From positions 8,943-15,666 of the forward strand of contig MFAF01000007.1 in the NCBI GenBank assembly GCA_001774505.1: a stretch of DNA of 6,724 nucleotides. The letters are read 5' to 3'. Of this stretch, positions 5,591-6,724 are shown piece after piece. The stretch comes from Candidatus Coatesbacteria bacterium RBG_13_66_14. Lineage in GTDB: Bacteria; RBG-13-66-14. The notes below the pieces were generated by a model, which saw only the letters and a list, made by a program, of their open reading frames with translations, did no database searches and was not told the origin of the DNA. The stretch's first letter is position 1. The number at the start of each line of letters is the position of its first letter. The position numbers and the translations under genes are program-made.

Positions 5591-6724
5591 ATGAACACGG
5601 GTTGGTTCGGTAAGCGGCTCCTCGTTCTGTTGCCGGTCCTGGCCGCCCTCGCGGCCGGCTGCGATCAGGACCCGTCGCTGGCCTACCTGGACGAGGGCGA
5701 GGTTTACCTGTGGCAGCCCGGCGCCGACCAGCCGAGGCCGCTGGCCCACCGGGACGATGTGGACGCGTTCTTCTGGTCCCCCTCGGGGCGCCACGTCGCC
5801 TACCGCGTCGCCAAGCCCCTCGGCGACAGCTTCTGGTGCTTCACCGGGGTGGACACGGGGGTGGAGGTAAAGACGCGGACGGAGCCGCTGTTCTCGGCGG
5901 TGGGCCGGACCGTGGCCTACATCAAGGAGCGCGACCGGCAGCTCATCCTCCTGGACGAGGCCGGCGGGGAGCAGAAGCTCATCGCCGAGTGGGTCTGGGC
6001 GGCCCAGTGGAACCCCTCGGGGACCATGCTGGCCTACGTGGAGGAGGGCGACCTCAAGGTCTTCGAGCTGGACGGGGGCACGAGCCGCTACCTGGCTGGG
6101 GAGGTGGCCGTGGGCCCCGATTTCGTGACCGACGACCTGGTGCTTTTCGTCTCCGACTCGGGGACCCTGACGGCGGCCCGGGCCGACGGCGGCGCCGTTT
6201 ACCGTCTGGTGGAGGAGGTGGGCGACTACTACGTGGCCCGGGACTTCTCTGGGTGGGTGCGCGGCACGCGGCTGGTCTGCGTGGACCGGGACCGGGACGC
6301 CTACCTGATGGATTTCGACGGCTCCGGCCAGACCCGCACCGGCACCGATTTTTACCGCATGGCCTGGGACTCGACCGGCTCCCGGTACTTCCTCGTCGAA
6401 CAGGACGAGGGGCGGATGCACACCGCCGTCTTCTCCGCCTCCGGCGAGAAGCTCCTGGAGGTGAAGGACCCCTGGGACCCGGCGGCCGCCGAGACCCTCG
6501 CCTGGAGCTCCGGTTCCGACGAGCTGGCCTACGTGGACGACGAGGGCGCCCTCTACGTCGTGGACCTCGACGGGGCGCAGACGCTGGTGGCCAAGGGCGT
6601 GTACGGTTTCGCCTGGGTCCCCTACCGGCGCCAGTTGGTGGTCCTCATGCCGCGCGCCGGCGGCGACGGTGAGGCCTCGCGTGTCGGGACGGCCCCGAAT
6701 GACGACGGCGAGGCGGACGCCGTC
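5591..6724 (+). CDS. Lipoprotein with beta-propeller-like repeats (3' partial)
   Basis: The frame is open from ATG 5591 to the last base, giving 378 codons without a stop; the C-terminus lies outside the window. The first 24 residues form a type II signal peptide: basic start (GKR), hydrophobic LLVLLPVLAALAAG, and lipidation Cys24 in LAALAAGC. The mature part shows recurrent TolB/WD-like blade motifs of the form (A/F)W-x-(P/S)-(S/T)-G-x-x-(L/V)-AY: FFWSPSGRHVAYRV (60-73), AQWNPSGTMLAYVEEGDLKV (138-157), MAWDSTGSRYFLV (257-269), LAWSSGSDELAYVDDEGALY (303-322) and GFAWVPYRRQLVVL (339-352). Strands often end in VxxLDG-type turns. Such propellers usually bind proteins or ligands outside the cytoplasm and have no catalytic motif here. 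Asp25 follows the lipidated Cys, which in enterobacteria keeps lipoproteins in the inner membrane; whether that holds here is unknown. The 3' end becomes Gly/Asp/Ala-rich (from about 357), possibly a linker. The start abuts the preceding TGA, so the two genes are probably co-translated. Confidence 0.9.
   Translation, partial: MNTGWFGKRLLVLLPVLAALAAGCDQDPSLAYLDEGEVYLWQPGADQPRPLAHRDDVDAFFWSPSGRHVAYRVAKPLGDSFWCFTGVDTGVEVKTRTEPLFSAVGRTVAYIKERDRQLILLDEAGGEQKLIAEWVWAAQWNPSGTMLAYVEEGDLKVFELDGGTSRYLAGEVAVGPDFVTDDLVLFVSDSGTLTAARADGGAVYRLVEEVGDYYVARDFSGWVRGTRLVCVDRDRDAYLMDFDGSGQTRTGTDFYRMAWDSTGSRYFLVEQDEGRMHTAVFSASGEKLLEVKDPWDPAAAETLAWSSGSDELAYVDDEGALYVVDLDGAQTLVAKGVYGFAWVPYRRQLVVLMPRAGGDGEASRVGTAPNDDGEADAV

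Noticed and set aside
5405..6421. Reverse-strand open frame (338 codons) across the membrane peptide and lipoprotein
   Set aside because: It crosses two better-supported forward genes, has biased low-complexity content and no recognisable domain.
5710..6672. Forward open frame of 320 codons in a different frame from the lipoprotein
   Set aside because: Its translation is Arg/Gly/Pro/Ala-rich low complexity. The overlapping frame from 5591 has a lipobox and repeated blade motifs and stays open to the window end.

Overview
The window is about 6.7 kb of dense, high-GC coding DNA. The one line I counted in the femAB-like gene is 68% G+C. All genes lie on the + strand with gaps of 0 to 21 bases, or overlap, so it reads as one operon-like run cut at both window edges. 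Codon use, GTG/TTG starts, a very high GC third position and a cytoplasmic PAS-rich kinase suggest an environmental bacterium, perhaps an uncultured candidate-phylum lineage. The lipoprotein and the FemAB-type enzyme fit a cell with a peptidoglycan envelope. I cannot name the taxon from the sequence.

Bases 1-2292 hold a multi-PAS sensor histidine kinase whose 5' end lies outside the window. An exact 307-bp head-to-tail duplication (774-1080 and 1081-1387) breaks it. Because 307 is not a multiple of three, the frame is lost and the gene appears as two overlapping ORFs. Removing one copy restores a single continuous protein: GAF tail, PAS, PAS, coiled coil, PAS, HisKA, HATPase. The duplication is either a very recent mutation or an assembly artefact.

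Bases 2295-3416 encode a second soluble kinase with an N-terminal receiver domain fused to HisKA and HATPase domains. It starts two bases after the first kinase stops, so the pair probably forms a phosphorelay. Bases 3438-4517 encode a FemAB-family aminoacyltransferase-like protein with a perfect 22-bp palindrome inside its N-terminal coding region.

Bases 4538-5356 hold one AT-rich gene (sample lines 23% and 42% G+C) for an unrecognised, probably exported protein. The composition change matches the ends of this one ORF almost to the base. High-GC DNA then resumes with a small two-helix membrane protein (5360-5590) and a lipoprotein with beta-propeller-like repeats (5591 to the window end, incomplete).

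Working together, the intact part would be a cytoplasmic two-kinase relay followed by cell-envelope genes (FemAB-like enzyme, exported protein, membrane peptide, lipoprotein). A regulatory link between the two halves is inferred only from strand and spacing. No RNA genes, CRISPR arrays, transposases, or convincing promoters or terminators are visible.
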